Origin: Bdellovibrionales bacterium
GTDB taxonomy: Bacteria; Bdellovibrionota; UBA1018
Assembly (NCBI GenBank): GCA_016786465.1
Contig: JAEUWC010000008.1
Span: 62,001-126,000, forward strand
Direction of reading: 5' to 3'
Length of the DNA: 64,000 nucleotides
Part shown: positions 49,400-58,553 of the stretch, in pieces
Layout: every line of letters begins with the position of its first letter
Numbering within the stretch: position 1 is the stretch's first letter
Notes under the pieces: model-generated
What the model saw: the letters and a program-made list of their open reading frames with translations, nothing else
Database searches by the model: none
Told to the model about the DNA's origin: nothing
Position numbers and translations under genes: made by a program

Positions 49400-49421
49400 A
49401 CCGAGCAAGACAAAGCTCGGT
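49400..49421 (-). promoter_or_regulatory. Leader hairpin between suhB-like and membrane coiled-coil genes
   Basis: ACCGAGC and GCTCGGT form a perfect 7-bp stem with an 8-nt loop. It lies 30 nt before the ATG of the membrane coiled-coil gene and 12 nt after the previous stop. No T-run follows on either strand, so it looks like an mRNA-processing or leader element rather than a terminator. Confidence 0.35.
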
Positions 49422-49432
49422 CCGCATATAGG

Positions 49433-50293
49433 TTAAATCGCGCAAAGTTCGGGTGCAAGCATGGAAAGAAGTGAGGGATGAAGCTTGGGGTTGGATGCCA
49501 AAATTCCGTCGGCACCCAGGCGATACGGTTTTCCCTGAAAATCGGTCACTGTTCCGCCCGCTTCTTCGATGATCAGTGATCCGGCAGCGACATCCCAGGG
49601 CGCTAGCTTTCTTTCCCAAAATCCGTCGAAAACTCCGCGCGCGGTGTATGCCAAATCCAGGGCAGCGCTGCCGGGGCGACGAACAGCTCGTGCGATTCCA
49701 CTGAGCCTTTCAAAGGCTTCCATTTCGGCGTGAAGCCACTGGCCCTTGCGATAGGTGAACCCCGTGCTTAATAGCGAATCAGAAAGTTTTTCGGTTCCCG
49801 ACACTTTCATGGGTTTTCCGTTCAAGAATGAACCGCCACCACGAATGCCCACATACAGGTCTTTCAAAATCGGGTGATAGATCACGCCGACAATGACTTC
49901 ACCCTTCCATTCAGCGGCCAAAGAAACGCAGAACATCGGAAATTTGTGCACGAAGTTCGTGGTTCCATCCAAGGGATCGCAGACCCATCTTCCTTGTGAT
50001 GCGATTCCGTCGGCTGCGCGAATTGCTCCTTGCGGGGCTGCTTCTTCCGTCAGCCAATCAAAATCGGGCCGAGCTTTTTCCAAAATCCGCATCGCCGCTT
50101 TTTCAGCCGCCAGGTCCGCTTCGGTGACTAGACCTGCGCCCTTTTTTTCCGAAATCTTGTACGGGCGTTTGTAAAACTTCAGAAGCGTCTTTCCGGCGGA
50201 AAGGGCGGCGCGCACAACTTCTTTGGCCAGCTTTTGGCGCTGTTTTAGATTTCCAGGTCCGCCCAGATCCGGAAGTTTTTTCAGGCTAGCCAC
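49433..50293 (-). CDS. suhB: Inositol monophosphatase-family protein
   Basis: The metal-binding motifs of the IMPase family are complete: T-E-A-D-L-A-A-E, W-L-T-E-E-A-A, W-V-C-D-P-L-D-G-T-T-N-F and, near the C-terminus, A-P-W-D-V-A-A-G-S-L-I-I-E-E-A-G-G. The enzyme dephosphorylates inositol phosphates or similar phosphomonoesters with Mg2+; SuhB also associates with rRNA antitermination in some bacteria. The GTG start overlaps the end of the aminotransferase gene by 13 nt. A length of 286 is slightly above the family norm because of the N-terminal helical extension. Confidence 0.85.
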   Translation of the reverse strand: MASLKKLPDLGGPGNLKQRQKLAKEVVRAALSAGKTLLKFYKRPYKISEKKGAGLVTEADLAAEKAAMRILEKARPDFDWLTEEAAPQGAIRAADGIASQGRWVCDPLDGTTNFVHKFPMFCVSLAAEWKGEVIVGVIYHPILKDLYVGIRGGGSFLNGKPMKVSGTEKLSDSLLSTGFTYRKGQWLHAEMEAFERLSGIARAVRRPGSAALDLAYTARGVFDGFWERKLAPWDVAAGSLIIEEAGGTVTDFQGKPYRLGADGILASNPKLHPSLLSMLAPELCAI

Positions 50294-51180
50294 GTCTGCA
50301 CTTCCTTTCGAAAAGCTTGATTCAACTTTTCAGTGATGGGTCCGGGTTTCCCTTTTGCAATCGTGTGCTGGTCCACTTTCGTCACGGGGAAGACTTCTTT
50401 GATCGTCGAAGTCATGAAGACTTCGTCGGCTTCGTAAAGGCGTTCTTTTGGAAAACGGACTTCTCGTACGGGAATTTTCAGCTTCTTGGCCAATTCCAAA
50501 GTCGCACGTCGGGTCAGTCCGTCCAGAATTCCGATATCTAAGGGCGAAGTGACGACGATTCCGTTTTTGACGTAAAAAATATTGAAAGTGGTTCCTTCGG
50601 TCAGGTGACCGTCGGCGTTGCAAAGAAGCGCGTCGTCGAAACCGTCGCCTGCTTCCAAAAAAGCCAAAAGGCTGTTCAGGTAGTTTCCCGATTTCATGGC
50701 GGGATCCGTTGCATTGGGGTGGTTTCGAAAACGTTCAACGACCCTGTATTTGAATCCTTTTTGAAACTGTTCGGCGCTCGGTGGTTCCAGTTTCTGGGTT
50801 AAAATCACGTACTGGGTGGGCGTCATCACGCAATTCAAACCGAATCCAATTTTCCCAGCACCGCGGGTGACGATGATTCGACAATAAGCTTCGGACTGGC
50901 TTTGACCGGGAAGGGCGCGAAAAGCTTGAATCGAAGCTTCCATTTGACGCCGGTATTCTTCTTTGGATTGGGACAACTGCATGCGCGCCAGTTTTGCGGA
51001 CTCGAAAAGGCGATCCAGGTGTTCGGACATGAAAAGGGCCTTGCCGCCATAGGTCCGAGCAACTTCGTAAAGCGAATCGCCGTACAAAAAGCCGCGGTCA
51101 AATACAGGGATCGAAGCGGTTTTTGCGTCGACCTGCTGCCCATTGATCACGATGATCGTGTTCTCGACAAAAGGGTTCAC
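50281..51180 (-). CDS. Class-IV PLP aminotransferase (branched-chain or D-amino acid type)
   Basis: The fold-type IV signature is clear: F-D-R-G-F-L-Y-G-D-S-L-Y-E-V-A-R near the N-terminus, the PLP-binding Lys in A-M-K-S-G-N-Y-L-N-S-L-L-A, G-H-L-T-E-G-T-T-F-N-I-F and G-I-L-D-G-L-T-R-R. The family contains branched-chain aminotransferase (IlvE), D-alanine aminotransferase and 4-amino-4-deoxychorismate lyase. R-S and loop residues alone do not decide the substrate. The start is the GTG at 51180, giving 299 residues, the typical size; a longer frame would run into hflX on the opposite strand. Confidence 0.8.
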   Translation of the reverse strand: MNPFVENTIIVINGQQVDAKTASIPVFDRGFLYGDSLYEVARTYGGKALFMSEHLDRLFESAKLARMQLSQSKEEYRRQMEASIQAFRALPGQSQSEAYCRIIVTRGAGKIGFGLNCVMTPTQYVILTQKLEPPSAEQFQKGFKYRVVERFRNHPNATDPAMKSGNYLNSLLAFLEAGDGFDDALLCNADGHLTEGTTFNIFYVKNGIVVTSPLDIGILDGLTRRATLELAKKLKIPVREVRFPKERLYEADEVFMTSTIKEVFPVTKVDQHTIAKGKPGPITEKLNQAFRKEVQTWLA

Positions 51181-51203
51181 TGATGCAACTATCGCAGTGA
51201 AAC

Positions 51204-52478
51204 ATGCTCGAGTCCACAGAATCACTTCTTCCAAAAGCATCCGGGGCGTCTGGCAACAAAAGTCTGCGCGTCGTGTCGATGGGTGAAACGGCGGAAAGCC
51301 TGGATGAACTGGGTCGCTTGCTGACCACATTGGGCGTTGAACTGGTCGACCGAATCTTGGTCGTGCACAAAAAAGTTCACCCGGCGACCTTTGTTGGAAA
51401 AGGGAAGCTTGAAGAAGCCAAGGCGTTAATGGACGCGAAAGATTGCGACGCATTCATTATCGACTTCGACCTTTCGCCGAACCAGCTTCGAAACGTTGAA
51501 AAAGTCATCGGAAAGCCCGTGATGGATCGATCGGGTGTCATCATTGAAATCTTTTCCCGTCATGCCAGAACGAAGGAAGCCAAGACCCAGGTCGAACTGG
51601 CAAAGCTTCAATACCTGCTTCCCAGGTTGGCGCATTTTTGGACCCATTTTGAACGTCAACGGGGCGGCGGCACCGGGATGCGCGGAATGGGAGAAAAGCA
51701 GATCGAAGTCGACCGCCGTTTGGTCAAAACACGAATGAGCATTCTTCGTTCGCGCCTGGCTGAAATTGAAAAAGAACGGAAGATCAAAAGATCGTCGCGT
51801 AAGGAAGTCCTGAAGGTTGCATTGGTGGGGTACACCAACGCCGGCAAATCCACGCTTTTGAACCGTTTGACGGACAGTCAGGTCCGGGCCGAAGACAAGC
51901 TTTTTGCGACCTTGGATCCCAGTGTTCGGTCGCTGGATCCACACTGTCATCCGCCGATCGTTGCAATTGACACCGTCGGTTTCATCAGCCGCCTTCCGCA
52001 TGCGCTGGTGGCATCTTTTCGATCCACCCTGGAAGAACTTCACGAAGCCGACTTGCTTCTTCACGTCGTCGACGGGTCATCGCCTGAAGCCCGGGCACAG
52101 TACGACGTCACCGAAACGGTTTTGAAGGACCTGGGTCTGGAAAAAAAGCCTAAAGTCACCGTTTTGAACAAGTCGGATCTGGTTCAGGGCGTTGGAAATC
52201 GGTTGGGTTTGAAGTTGGTCGTTCCCGGGGCGGCGGTTCTTTCGGCAATGAATGATTCAGACATCCAGAAACTGAAGAAAATCATCCAAGATCACTTTCA
52301 CGGTCAGCTGGAAGTTTACGAAATCGTGATCCCCTATGATCAAAGCAAAGTGGAAGCCTTGATCCATGCTCATGGCGCCATTGAGGTGCAGCGTCACTTG
52401 GAAAAAGGAACCTTTTTTCGGGTACGGATGGAACAGGGCTGGGCGAAGAAACTTGGGCTTGAAAAGTACCGCACATAA
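51204..52478 (+). CDS. hflX: Ribosome-associated GTPase HflX
   Basis: The N-terminal HflX domain has K-V-H-P-A-T-F-V-G-K-G-K-L and D-R-S-G-V-I-I-E-I-F. Between them and the G domain lies the R-G-G-G-T-G-M-R-G-M-G-E-K-Q loop. The GTPase has G-Y-T-N-A-G-K-S-T-L (about 209-218), D-T-V-G-F-I and N-K-S-D. HflX splits stalled ribosomes and is linked to heat stress. Length (424) matches the family. It is divergent from the aminotransferase gene, with only 23 nt between the start codons. Confidence 0.93.
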   Translation: MLESTESLLPKASGASGNKSLRVVSMGETAESLDELGRLLTTLGVELVDRILVVHKKVHPATFVGKGKLEEAKALMDAKDCDAFIIDFDLSPNQLRNVEKVIGKPVMDRSGVIIEIFSRHARTKEAKTQVELAKLQYLLPRLAHFWTHFERQRGGGTGMRGMGEKQIEVDRRLVKTRMSILRSRLAEIEKERKIKRSSRKEVLKVALVGYTNAGKSTLLNRLTDSQVRAEDKLFATLDPSVRSLDPHCHPPIVAIDTVGFISRLPHALVASFRSTLEELHEADLLLHVVDGSSPEARAQYDVTETVLKDLGLEKKPKVTVLNKSDLVQGVGNRLGLKLVVPGAAVLSAMNDSDIQKLKKIIQDHFHGQLEVYEIVIPYDQSKVEALIHAHGAIEVQRHLEKGTFFRVRMEQGWAKKLGLEKYRT

Positions 52479-52494
52479 GCCAAACTAGGGGCTC

Positions 52495-54414
52495 ATGAAA
52501 ATGCTGCTGCCCCTGATCTTTTTATCCGTTTCGTCCTGGGCCCAGGCACCCGCGCAGACCCCTGGGGTGGCGCAGCAGTCACTGACTTTGGTAGCAAATC
52601 AAAAAGAATCCCCTGAAGCCCTGAATCTTTCATTGCTTCGGAAACTTGCGCCCAAACTCTCAAACCCTCATCGGCAGTTCTGGTGGGTTAGTCGTGATGT
52701 TCGCTACGAAAAAGTCGTGGCCCAAGTTCATGACGGTGGCTTTCGTCCGCTGATCAAGAACGTTTTGGCTCCCACCACTGTCTACTTGCGTGCACCAGGC
52801 AACTGGGAATCCGACTGGAAGGAATTTACCTGCTCGCCCGATGCGGATCCTTATTTTTCGAATTGGATGGGATCCAAGATCGCCGCGGTTTACGCATCCG
52901 AACTTTGGGTTTCCTTACTGACTTCCAAGCTTCCGCTACTCAAAATATTGGTGTCGAAAATTCACACGCCGACGGCGGTTCAGGCTGAAAAAGCGGCTTG
53001 GGCGGTCTTGGAACGTTGGAAGGCCGACCTAGAAAACGAATTCAAAGTAAAGTCTCAGCTCGAATCGCGTGGGAAGGAATGGTCTTACTACCGCACCGAA
53101 GCCCAGAAAAAGGAAATTTGCATGGGCGATCGCCCCGTTGAAACGCCGGCGCCACGCAAGACTTGGCGCGAGCGAATGGAGACCGTCGATGCTTCGCGAA
53201 AACCCAAGCTTCTTTCGCGTTCGCCGGCCGAAAGGATCGGGGGGCTTTATGTCGTGCGCCTTTCGATGAAGTCCAAAGACAAGATCTTGAACGGCCAGTT
53301 CATAGTGGATTCTGCATCGGGTGCAAGCTTGATTTCTCCTGCCTTTTTAGAAAGACAGGGTGTGAAGGTTTCAGATGTCGAAGTCAAGGATGCACCCTTG
53401 CAGCGCGTGCGCGGGATCATGGGCGAAAGCATGGCGCGGATGATTCGCGTGAACGATCCCAAGCTTTCTTCGCACGCGCTTGAAACCAAGAATTTTCTGC
53501 TGGTGGAAACACAGCTTTTCCGCCCACCTGAATACCGAACGTACTGTTGCGACGGCGTTTTAGGTTCAGATTTTCTTGAAAAGTACGCAGTCGAATTCCT
53601 TGCGCATCCGCGGCCCACTGTTCTTCTTTGGGAACGCGAAGGCTATGTGAAAAAAGACATCAAGGGAAATATCGAACCCTGGGTCGAAGTGTTCCGCCAC
53701 CCCGACGGTGATTTGGTCAGCGAGGGCGTTTTGGAATGGGACGGGAAAAAAGATGCCATCGCGGGTATCGGGTTGATGGAAGGAAAGAAGGTATCGGGCA
53801 CTGTTCATTTTCGCTGGGATACGGGAAACGACACGGCAGCTTTGATGCATGAACCTTGGAGCGGGCCGGCTGCGGTTGAAGGCAGCGACTGGTCCTTGAC
53901 CACCGACAAGTTTTACATCGCCCGCGACTTCGAAATGGATTTCCATCGCAGTTTCATGAATCGGCAGACCGCAAATCCCAAGATCGCGTCGGTCACTTTG
54001 AACTTGGATCCTTTCACCAAGAAAGACCCCGCTTTTACTGTCGGGATGAGAATGCTAGATCGAAGCTCTTTTGTTTTGGATCTAGCAAATGGACGCATTT
54101 GGCTTTCTCAAGATGCGCTGGCCCGGCCGGTGATTGAAAACCGCACAGGGGTTGAACTTCGTTATGTCTATAATGCCGAAGATGATCGTGAACTTCGTGT
54201 GGTGAAAATCAAAAAAGAAAGCGCGCTTTCTTTTTTAAAGACCTACGGGTTTGGAGAAGGAACGCTGATTACCGAAATTGCGGGCAAGGGTTCAAATTAC
54301 TGGAACCAAGGTGAAGTGAATCGTTTTTTATCCGAGCGCCCTGGTACTAAATTGGCTTTCAAATGGAAAACCCAAGAAGGCGTGATTCGCGACGCTGAAA
54401 TCACTTTGCCTTAG
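52495..54414 (+). CDS. Exported retropepsin-like protein with C-terminal PDZ-like domain
   Basis: The signal peptide is L-I-F-L-S-V-S-S-W-A-Q-A. A helical region (about 30-230) precedes a clan-AA aspartic-protease-like domain. It has G-Q-F-I-V-D-S-A-S-G-A-S-L-I-S (the D-S/T-G-A motif with an Ala-Ser inserted) and D-G-V-L-G-S-D-F-L-E-K-Y (the second hydrophobic-G motif). The last about 60 residues (E-G-T-L-I-T-E-I-A-G-K and L-S-E-R-P-G-T-K-L) look like a PDZ half. Similar 'aspartyl protease plus PDZ' proteins occur in many bacteria. The altered active-site motif may mean it is not a protease. Strong start after AGGGG; it lies 16 nt after hflX. Confidence 0.65.
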   Translation: MKMLLPLIFLSVSSWAQAPAQTPGVAQQSLTLVANQKESPEALNLSLLRKLAPKLSNPHRQFWWVSRDVRYEKVVAQVHDGGFRPLIKNVLAPTTVYLRAPGNWESDWKEFTCSPDADPYFSNWMGSKIAAVYASELWVSLLTSKLPLLKILVSKIHTPTAVQAEKAAWAVLERWKADLENEFKVKSQLESRGKEWSYYRTEAQKKEICMGDRPVETPAPRKTWRERMETVDASRKPKLLSRSPAERIGGLYVVRLSMKSKDKILNGQFIVDSASGASLISPAFLERQGVKVSDVEVKDAPLQRVRGIMGESMARMIRVNDPKLSSHALETKNFLLVETQLFRPPEYRTYCCDGVLGSDFLEKYAVEFLAHPRPTVLLWEREGYVKKDIKGNIEPWVEVFRHPDGDLVSEGVLEWDGKKDAIAGIGLMEGKKVSGTVHFRWDTGNDTAALMHEPWSGPAAVEGSDWSLTTDKFYIARDFEMDFHRSFMNRQTANPKIASVTLNLDPFTKKDPAFTVGMRMLDRSSFVLDLANGRIWLSQDALARPVIENRTGVELRYVYNAEDDRELRVVKIKKESALSFLKTYGFGEGTLITEIAGKGSNYWNQGEVNRFLSERPGTKLAFKWKTQEGVIRDAEITLP

Positions 54415-55430
54415 TCCGTGCAAAGGACGCGTTCTAGGCCCCATTGGTTTTTTTCAAAACGAAGGACAGCCAAAAGTCTTTGGTTTTCCTTTTTCAAAAC
54501 GATCATTTCCTGATCCTGCCACTGCCTTTTTGGCCAGACGGAATCTTTCCTTTTGACGATTTCAACTAAGACGTCTTGTTGCCCGCGCGTGATGGCCCAG
54601 GCTTCGGCATCTGAAACAGAGATTGAATCAAAGCCTTCTAGCATTTGATGAAAGGGGATGAAGGAAGCGACATCGTTTTCAAACTGTCCGGATGTGATTC
54701 TTTCGCAGATCCTTTCAAGGGATTCTGATTTTTCAATTCGTTTGGATCCCGTTTGGGTTCGTCGAAGTTCGCTTAAGAACGCTAGACTTCCCATGGACCT
54801 GGCCAGGTCTTGAGCCAATGTGCGAATATAAGTACCTGCTGAACAACGAACCAGAAACGTAGCCTGGATCGCATCGTCTTTTTTGTGAAGGCTAAGGATT
54901 TGAAACTTTTCGATTTGGCAGATTCGGGGCGCGCGTTCGATTTCGATCCCCTGGCGGGCCAATTCGTAAAGGGGCTTGCCGCCGACTTTTTTAGCCGAAT
55001 GCATGGGTGGGGTTTGTGAATAGGGTTTTCCTACGAACTGATCTGCGGCTTTCTGAACTTCGCCTAAATCTTCTGGAACGGTTTGGGTTCTTTCATGAAT
55101 CGGGTCCGTCAGATCACCCGAAAGCGTCGATGCTCCAAAAACAATCGTGCCAGTGTATTCCTTGTTGGATTCCAAAAAATAGCGCGAAAGTTTAACGCCC
55201 CCGCCGATGCAGATGGGAAGCAGTCCGGTGGCGAAAGGATCCAAAGTTCCGCCGTGTCCCATTTTTGGGGCGTCTTTTTTCCGAACGTTTAGGGCCTTGA
55301 TCAGCGCGTGCTGAATTTTTTCGATGGCCCCAAAGGAACTGATCCCTTTGGGCTTATCGACCAAAAGAAGACCGCCTTCGTACAGCGGATCAAGTCGGGT
55401 CTTCGGAATTGTCGGTTGGCTTGGGTTCAT
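54411..55430 (-). CDS. truB: tRNA pseudouridine-55 synthase
   Basis: L-L-L-V-D-K-P-K-G-I-S-S-F, then G-H-G-G-T-L-D-P-F-A-T-G-L-L-P (catalytic Asp), D-Q-F-V-G-K-P-Y-S-Q-T-P-P, and C-S-A-G-T-Y-I-R-T-L-A-Q-D-L are the TruB motifs. The C-terminal 70 residues match the usual PUA-like extension. It isomerises U55 in the T-loop of tRNAs. Its start overlaps the end of rbfA by 41 nt, in the conserved order infB-rbfA-truB, so translation is coupled. The stop overlaps that of the convergent protease-like gene by 4 nt. Confidence 0.95.
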   Translation of the reverse strand: MNPSQPTIPKTRLDPLYEGGLLLVDKPKGISSFGAIEKIQHALIKALNVRKKDAPKMGHGGTLDPFATGLLPICIGGGVKLSRYFLESNKEYTGTIVFGASTLSGDLTDPIHERTQTVPEDLGEVQKAADQFVGKPYSQTPPMHSAKKVGGKPLYELARQGIEIERAPRICQIEKFQILSLHKKDDAIQATFLVRCSAGTYIRTLAQDLARSMGSLAFLSELRRTQTGSKRIEKSESLERICERITSGQFENDVASFIPFHQMLEGFDSISVSDAEAWAITRGQQDVLVEIVKRKDSVWPKRQWQDQEMIVLKKENQRLLAVLRFEKNQWGLERVLCTD

Positions 55431-55797
55431 TCACTTTTTTCAGCAATTCATAAACCCGAACTGCGTTTGAAAGCCCCTTGTCGGCCTTAAAAACCAAGGT
55501 TGGGACGTGACGGACCGTCAGGCGTGGACCCAGCTGCCGGCGAAGAAACCCGGAAGCCGAATTCAAACCTTCTAGCGCCGATTTCATCGCGATTTCTGAC
55601 TTGGGGTCTTCGCTTCGTTCGGCGATCAGCCCACCTAGTAAAGAAATGAAGATGTTCGCCAGACCTGCGTCCGGGGTCAGTTCAACCGCGGTGATCGTCA
55701 ACGGTCCGACGCGCGGGTCTTTCAATTCCCGTGAAATGATCGAAGACAATTCTTCTTGAATGACCTGAGTCAGTCTGGCTCTTCGGTTTTCTTGCAT
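55390..55797 (-). CDS. rbfA: Ribosome-binding factor A
   Basis: A KH-fold protein of 135 residues: R-L-T-Q-V-I-Q-E-E-L-S-S-I-I-S-R-E-L-K-D-P-R, V-G-P-L-T-I-T-A-V-E-L-T-P-D, and V-R-H-V-P-T-L-V-F at the end of the domain. It binds the 30S subunit during 16S 5'-end maturation and cold growth. Its ATG shares one base with the infB stop (TAATG), and its end overlaps truB by 41 nt. Confidence 0.95.
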   Translation of the reverse strand: MQENRRARLTQVIQEELSSIISRELKDPRVGPLTITAVELTPDAGLANIFISLLGGLIAERSEDPKSEIAMKSALEGLNSASGFLRRQLGPRLTVRHVPTLVFKADKGLSNAVRVYELLKKVNEPKPTDNSEDPT

Positions 55798-58484
55798 TAG
55801 GCGTTCAATTCCGGAGCGATCCAGTCGATCTGGTAAGCCTCGATCAAGTCACCGGTCTTCAAGTCGTTGTAACTTTCTAGACCGATACCGCATTCGAAAC
55901 CTTCAGCGACTTCCTTTGCGTCGTCCTTGAATCGCTTCAGCGACGACATCTTGCCGTCGTAAATGATCCGGCTTTCGCGAAGCAGACGAACGTTGGCGCC
56001 ACGGATGATTTTTCCGTCGACGACCGCGCAGCCTGCAATCGTTCCGACCTTTGGGACCGAAAACGTTTGGCGAACTTCGGCACGGCCCAAGAACTTTTCG
56101 ACCTTCTTCTTGTCCAAAAGCCCAGCCATCGATTTCTTAATGTCTTCCAGCAGTTCATAGATGATGCCGTAGCTTTTGATTTCGATGTGTTCCGCTTCCG
56201 CCAATTGGCGGGCTTTGGTTTCGGGACGAACGTTAAAGCCGATAATGATGGCCTGCGAAGCCGATGCCAGAAGGACGTCGCTTTCCGAAATCCCGCCAGG
56301 TGCCGCCAAAATGACTTTCACTTTGACTTTGTCGGTCGCTAACTTCGATAGGCTTTCGCGAATCGCTTCGACAGATCCGAACACGTCTGCTTTCAAGATC
56401 ACGTTCAGTTCTTTCATCGTTCCAGACTGAATCTTCGAGAACAAGTCGTCCAAGCTGACCTTGCCGGCAGCGACCGGGGCCTTGTTTTTCAGATTGCGGT
56501 TACTTGCGATTTCACGAGCGATGATTTCCGATTCCGGAGAATCGAATTTTTCGCCTGCAGAAGGGGTTCCTTCGAATCCCAAGACTTCGGCAGCCATTGC
56601 CGGCGTCAATTCCTTCAGTGTGCGTCCCTTGTCATCGATCATCGCTTTCACGCGACCAGCAAAAGTTCCAGCGACCAAGGCGTCACCGACTTTCAAAGTT
56701 CCGCGCTTCACCAAAAGGCTGACCACAGGACCACGGCCTTTTTCGACTCGCGCTTCCAAAACCGTTCCAGAAGCCGCAGCTTCGGGGTTTGCTTTCAAAT
56801 CGGAAACTTCGGCAACCAGAAGGATGCTTTCCAAAAGCTTGTCGATGCCGGTTTTCTTTACGGCAGAAACCGGAACGAAAATGTTTTGGCCGCCCCAGTC
56901 TTCTGCCAAAAGGTCCAGCTCGGCCAAGGCTTGCTTGACCTTTTCTGGGTTGGCTCCGGGTTTGTCCATTTTGTTGACCGCTACAATGATCGGTACGCCT
57001 GCAGCTTTCGCGTGGCTTAGCGCTTCGCGGGTCTGAGGCATGACGCCGTCGTCGGCAGCAACGACCAGAATGACGATGTCCGTAACGTTCGCTCCGCGTG
57101 CACGCATGGTGGTGAACGCTTCGTGGCCCGGAGTATCGATAAAGGTGATTAGCTTTCCGTTCTTTTCAACGGTGTACGCACCAATATGCTGGGTGATCCC
57201 GCCAGTTTCTCCAGCGGCGACGTTCGCTTCGCGAATCGAATCCAGAAGGGAAGTCTTGCCGTGGTCGACGTGTCCCATGATCGTCACCACCGGAGGCCGT
57301 GCGACCAAGGTATCGGCCGCATCTTTTTTGGTGTCTTCGATCATTGTTTCTTCACGGAAAGAAACGTCTTTCACTTCGTATTGGTATTCGCCGGCAATCA
57401 CCGTTGCCGTGTCGAAATCCAACGATTGGTTCATGGTCGCCATGGTCCCCATGGCCATCAGCTTGCGAATCACGTCTCCGGCCTTGACGCTTAACTGGGC
57501 GGCCAATTCCTGAACCGTGATCGTGTGGTTGACTTCAACCACGCGCTTCGCTGCGTTGGGTGTCGTGATTTCCGTTTTCTTGACTTCGCGACCCACAGGA
57601 AGCTTCTTCTTTCTTGGCAAGAAGACCATTTCCTTTTTGCGGTAATCGGCGAAACGCACGTCTTCTGGACGAATTTCAGCTTCGCGGCCACCGCCCCGTT
57701 TCTTTGCTGCTTCCTCTTCCACCATCTGATCCAAGTTTTCCTTGGTCATCTTGATGATGCGGAAGCCGTCTTTGTCGTTGGCCGAGCCTGGTTTTGCAGC
57801 AGGCTTCACGCCCGGTGTTGCAGGCTTAATCGTCGGACGAACCGGAACTGCCGGAGCGTCGTGAACGGTCAAAATGCTTTTTCGCGGAGCAACTGGCCTT
57901 GGGGTTAGAATGATCGGCTTTTTGGTTTTCTGTGCTTCTTCGGCCGGGGTCGGCGTTGCCGCTGCCTGAACCGTTTCAGCTGGGGTTTGAGCCACCTGAG
58001 TTTCGACCTGAGCAGGCGCTTCTTCCTGCTGTGGGGCGGGTGCTTCAACCGGAGCCGCTTCCACCACTGGAGCTGCGACTTCGGCGGGCTTGGCCACTGA
58101 TGCCGGGACCATGGTTTCGACTTCGCCATCAGATTTTACGCGTCGGCGAATGACGGCCGAAGCCGACTTAGCCGATGCTGACGGGGCCGCTGCGGCCGTT
58201 GGCGCCGGAGCAGGAGTCGCAGGAGTGGCTACCGCCGGATCCGCCGCCTTCTTTCTAACCCGTGCTGCTGTGGTCGTCTTCTTTGCAGGGGCTTCCGCTT
58301 TTTTACCCAGGCTTGCCCGGGCTGTGGTCACTTCCTCGGCGCCCAGATCGCTCATGTGGTTCTTCACCTTGATGTTGAGCGTATTGAGCTTGTCCAGAAG
58401 CGAGATCGAGTCCAACCCAAGCTCTTTGGCAAGCTCGTAGACTTTCATCGTTCCGGTAGGCTGAGTTGTTTCTTGTTGCACCAT
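55797..58484 (-). CDS. infB: Translation initiation factor IF-2
   Basis: An 895-residue IF-2. The N-terminal about 300 residues start with an IF2_N motif ([12 protein letters not shown]) followed by a low-complexity Ala/Pro/Lys region. The GTPase has [12 protein letters not shown] (about 400), then D-T-P-G-H-E-A-F and N-K-M-D-K-P. The C-terminal domains follow with the usual [18 protein letters not shown]-2 positions fMet-tRNA on the 30S subunit. AAAGAG lies about 10 nt before the ATG. The 69 nt to nusA are too short to hold ylxR. Confidence 0.96.
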   Translation of the reverse strand: MVQQETTQPTGTMKVYELAKELGLDSISLLDKLNTLNIKVKNHMSDLGAEEVTTARASLGKKAEAPAKKTTTAARVRKKAADPAVATPATPAPAPTAAAAPSASAKSASAVIRRRVKSDGEVETMVPASVAKPAEVAAPVVEAAPVEAPAPQQEEAPAQVETQVAQTPAETVQAAATPTPAEEAQKTKKPIILTPRPVAPRKSILTVHDAPAVPVRPTIKPATPGVKPAAKPGSANDKDGFRIIKMTKENLDQMVEEEAAKKRGGGREAEIRPEDVRFADYRKKEMVFLPRKKKLPVGREVKKTEITTPNAAKRVVEVNHTITVQELAAQLSVKAGDVIRKLMAMGTMATMNQSLDFDTATVIAGEYQYEVKDVSFREETMIEDTKKDAADTLVARPPVVTIMGHVDHGKTSLLDSIREANVAAGETGGITQHIGAYTVEKNGKLITFIDTPGHEAFTTMRARGANVTDIVILVVAADDGVMPQTREALSHAKAAGVPIIVAVNKMDKPGANPEKVKQALAELDLLAEDWGGQNIFVPVSAVKKTGIDKLLESILLVAEVSDLKANPEAAASGTVLEARVEKGRGPVVSLLVKRGTLKVGDALVAGTFAGRVKAMIDDKGRTLKELTPAMAAEVLGFEGTPSAGEKFDSPESEIIAREIASNRNLKNKAPVAAGKVSLDDLFSKIQSGTMKELNVILKADVFGSVEAIRESLSKLATDKVKVKVILAAPGGISESDVLLASASQAIIIGFNVRPETKARQLAEAEHIEIKSYGIIYELLEDIKKSMAGLLDKKKVEKFLGRAEVRQTFSVPKVGTIAGCAVVDGKIIRGANVRLLRESRIIYDGKMSSLKRFKDDAKEVAEGFECGIGLESYNDLKTGDLIEAYQIDWIAPELNA

Positions 58485-58553
58485 ATTGGTCAGGTCTCTT
58501 TATTAGTCTGTTGAGTTACAGGTCGAGCGAACAACGGTTTATAAAGTTAAGTT

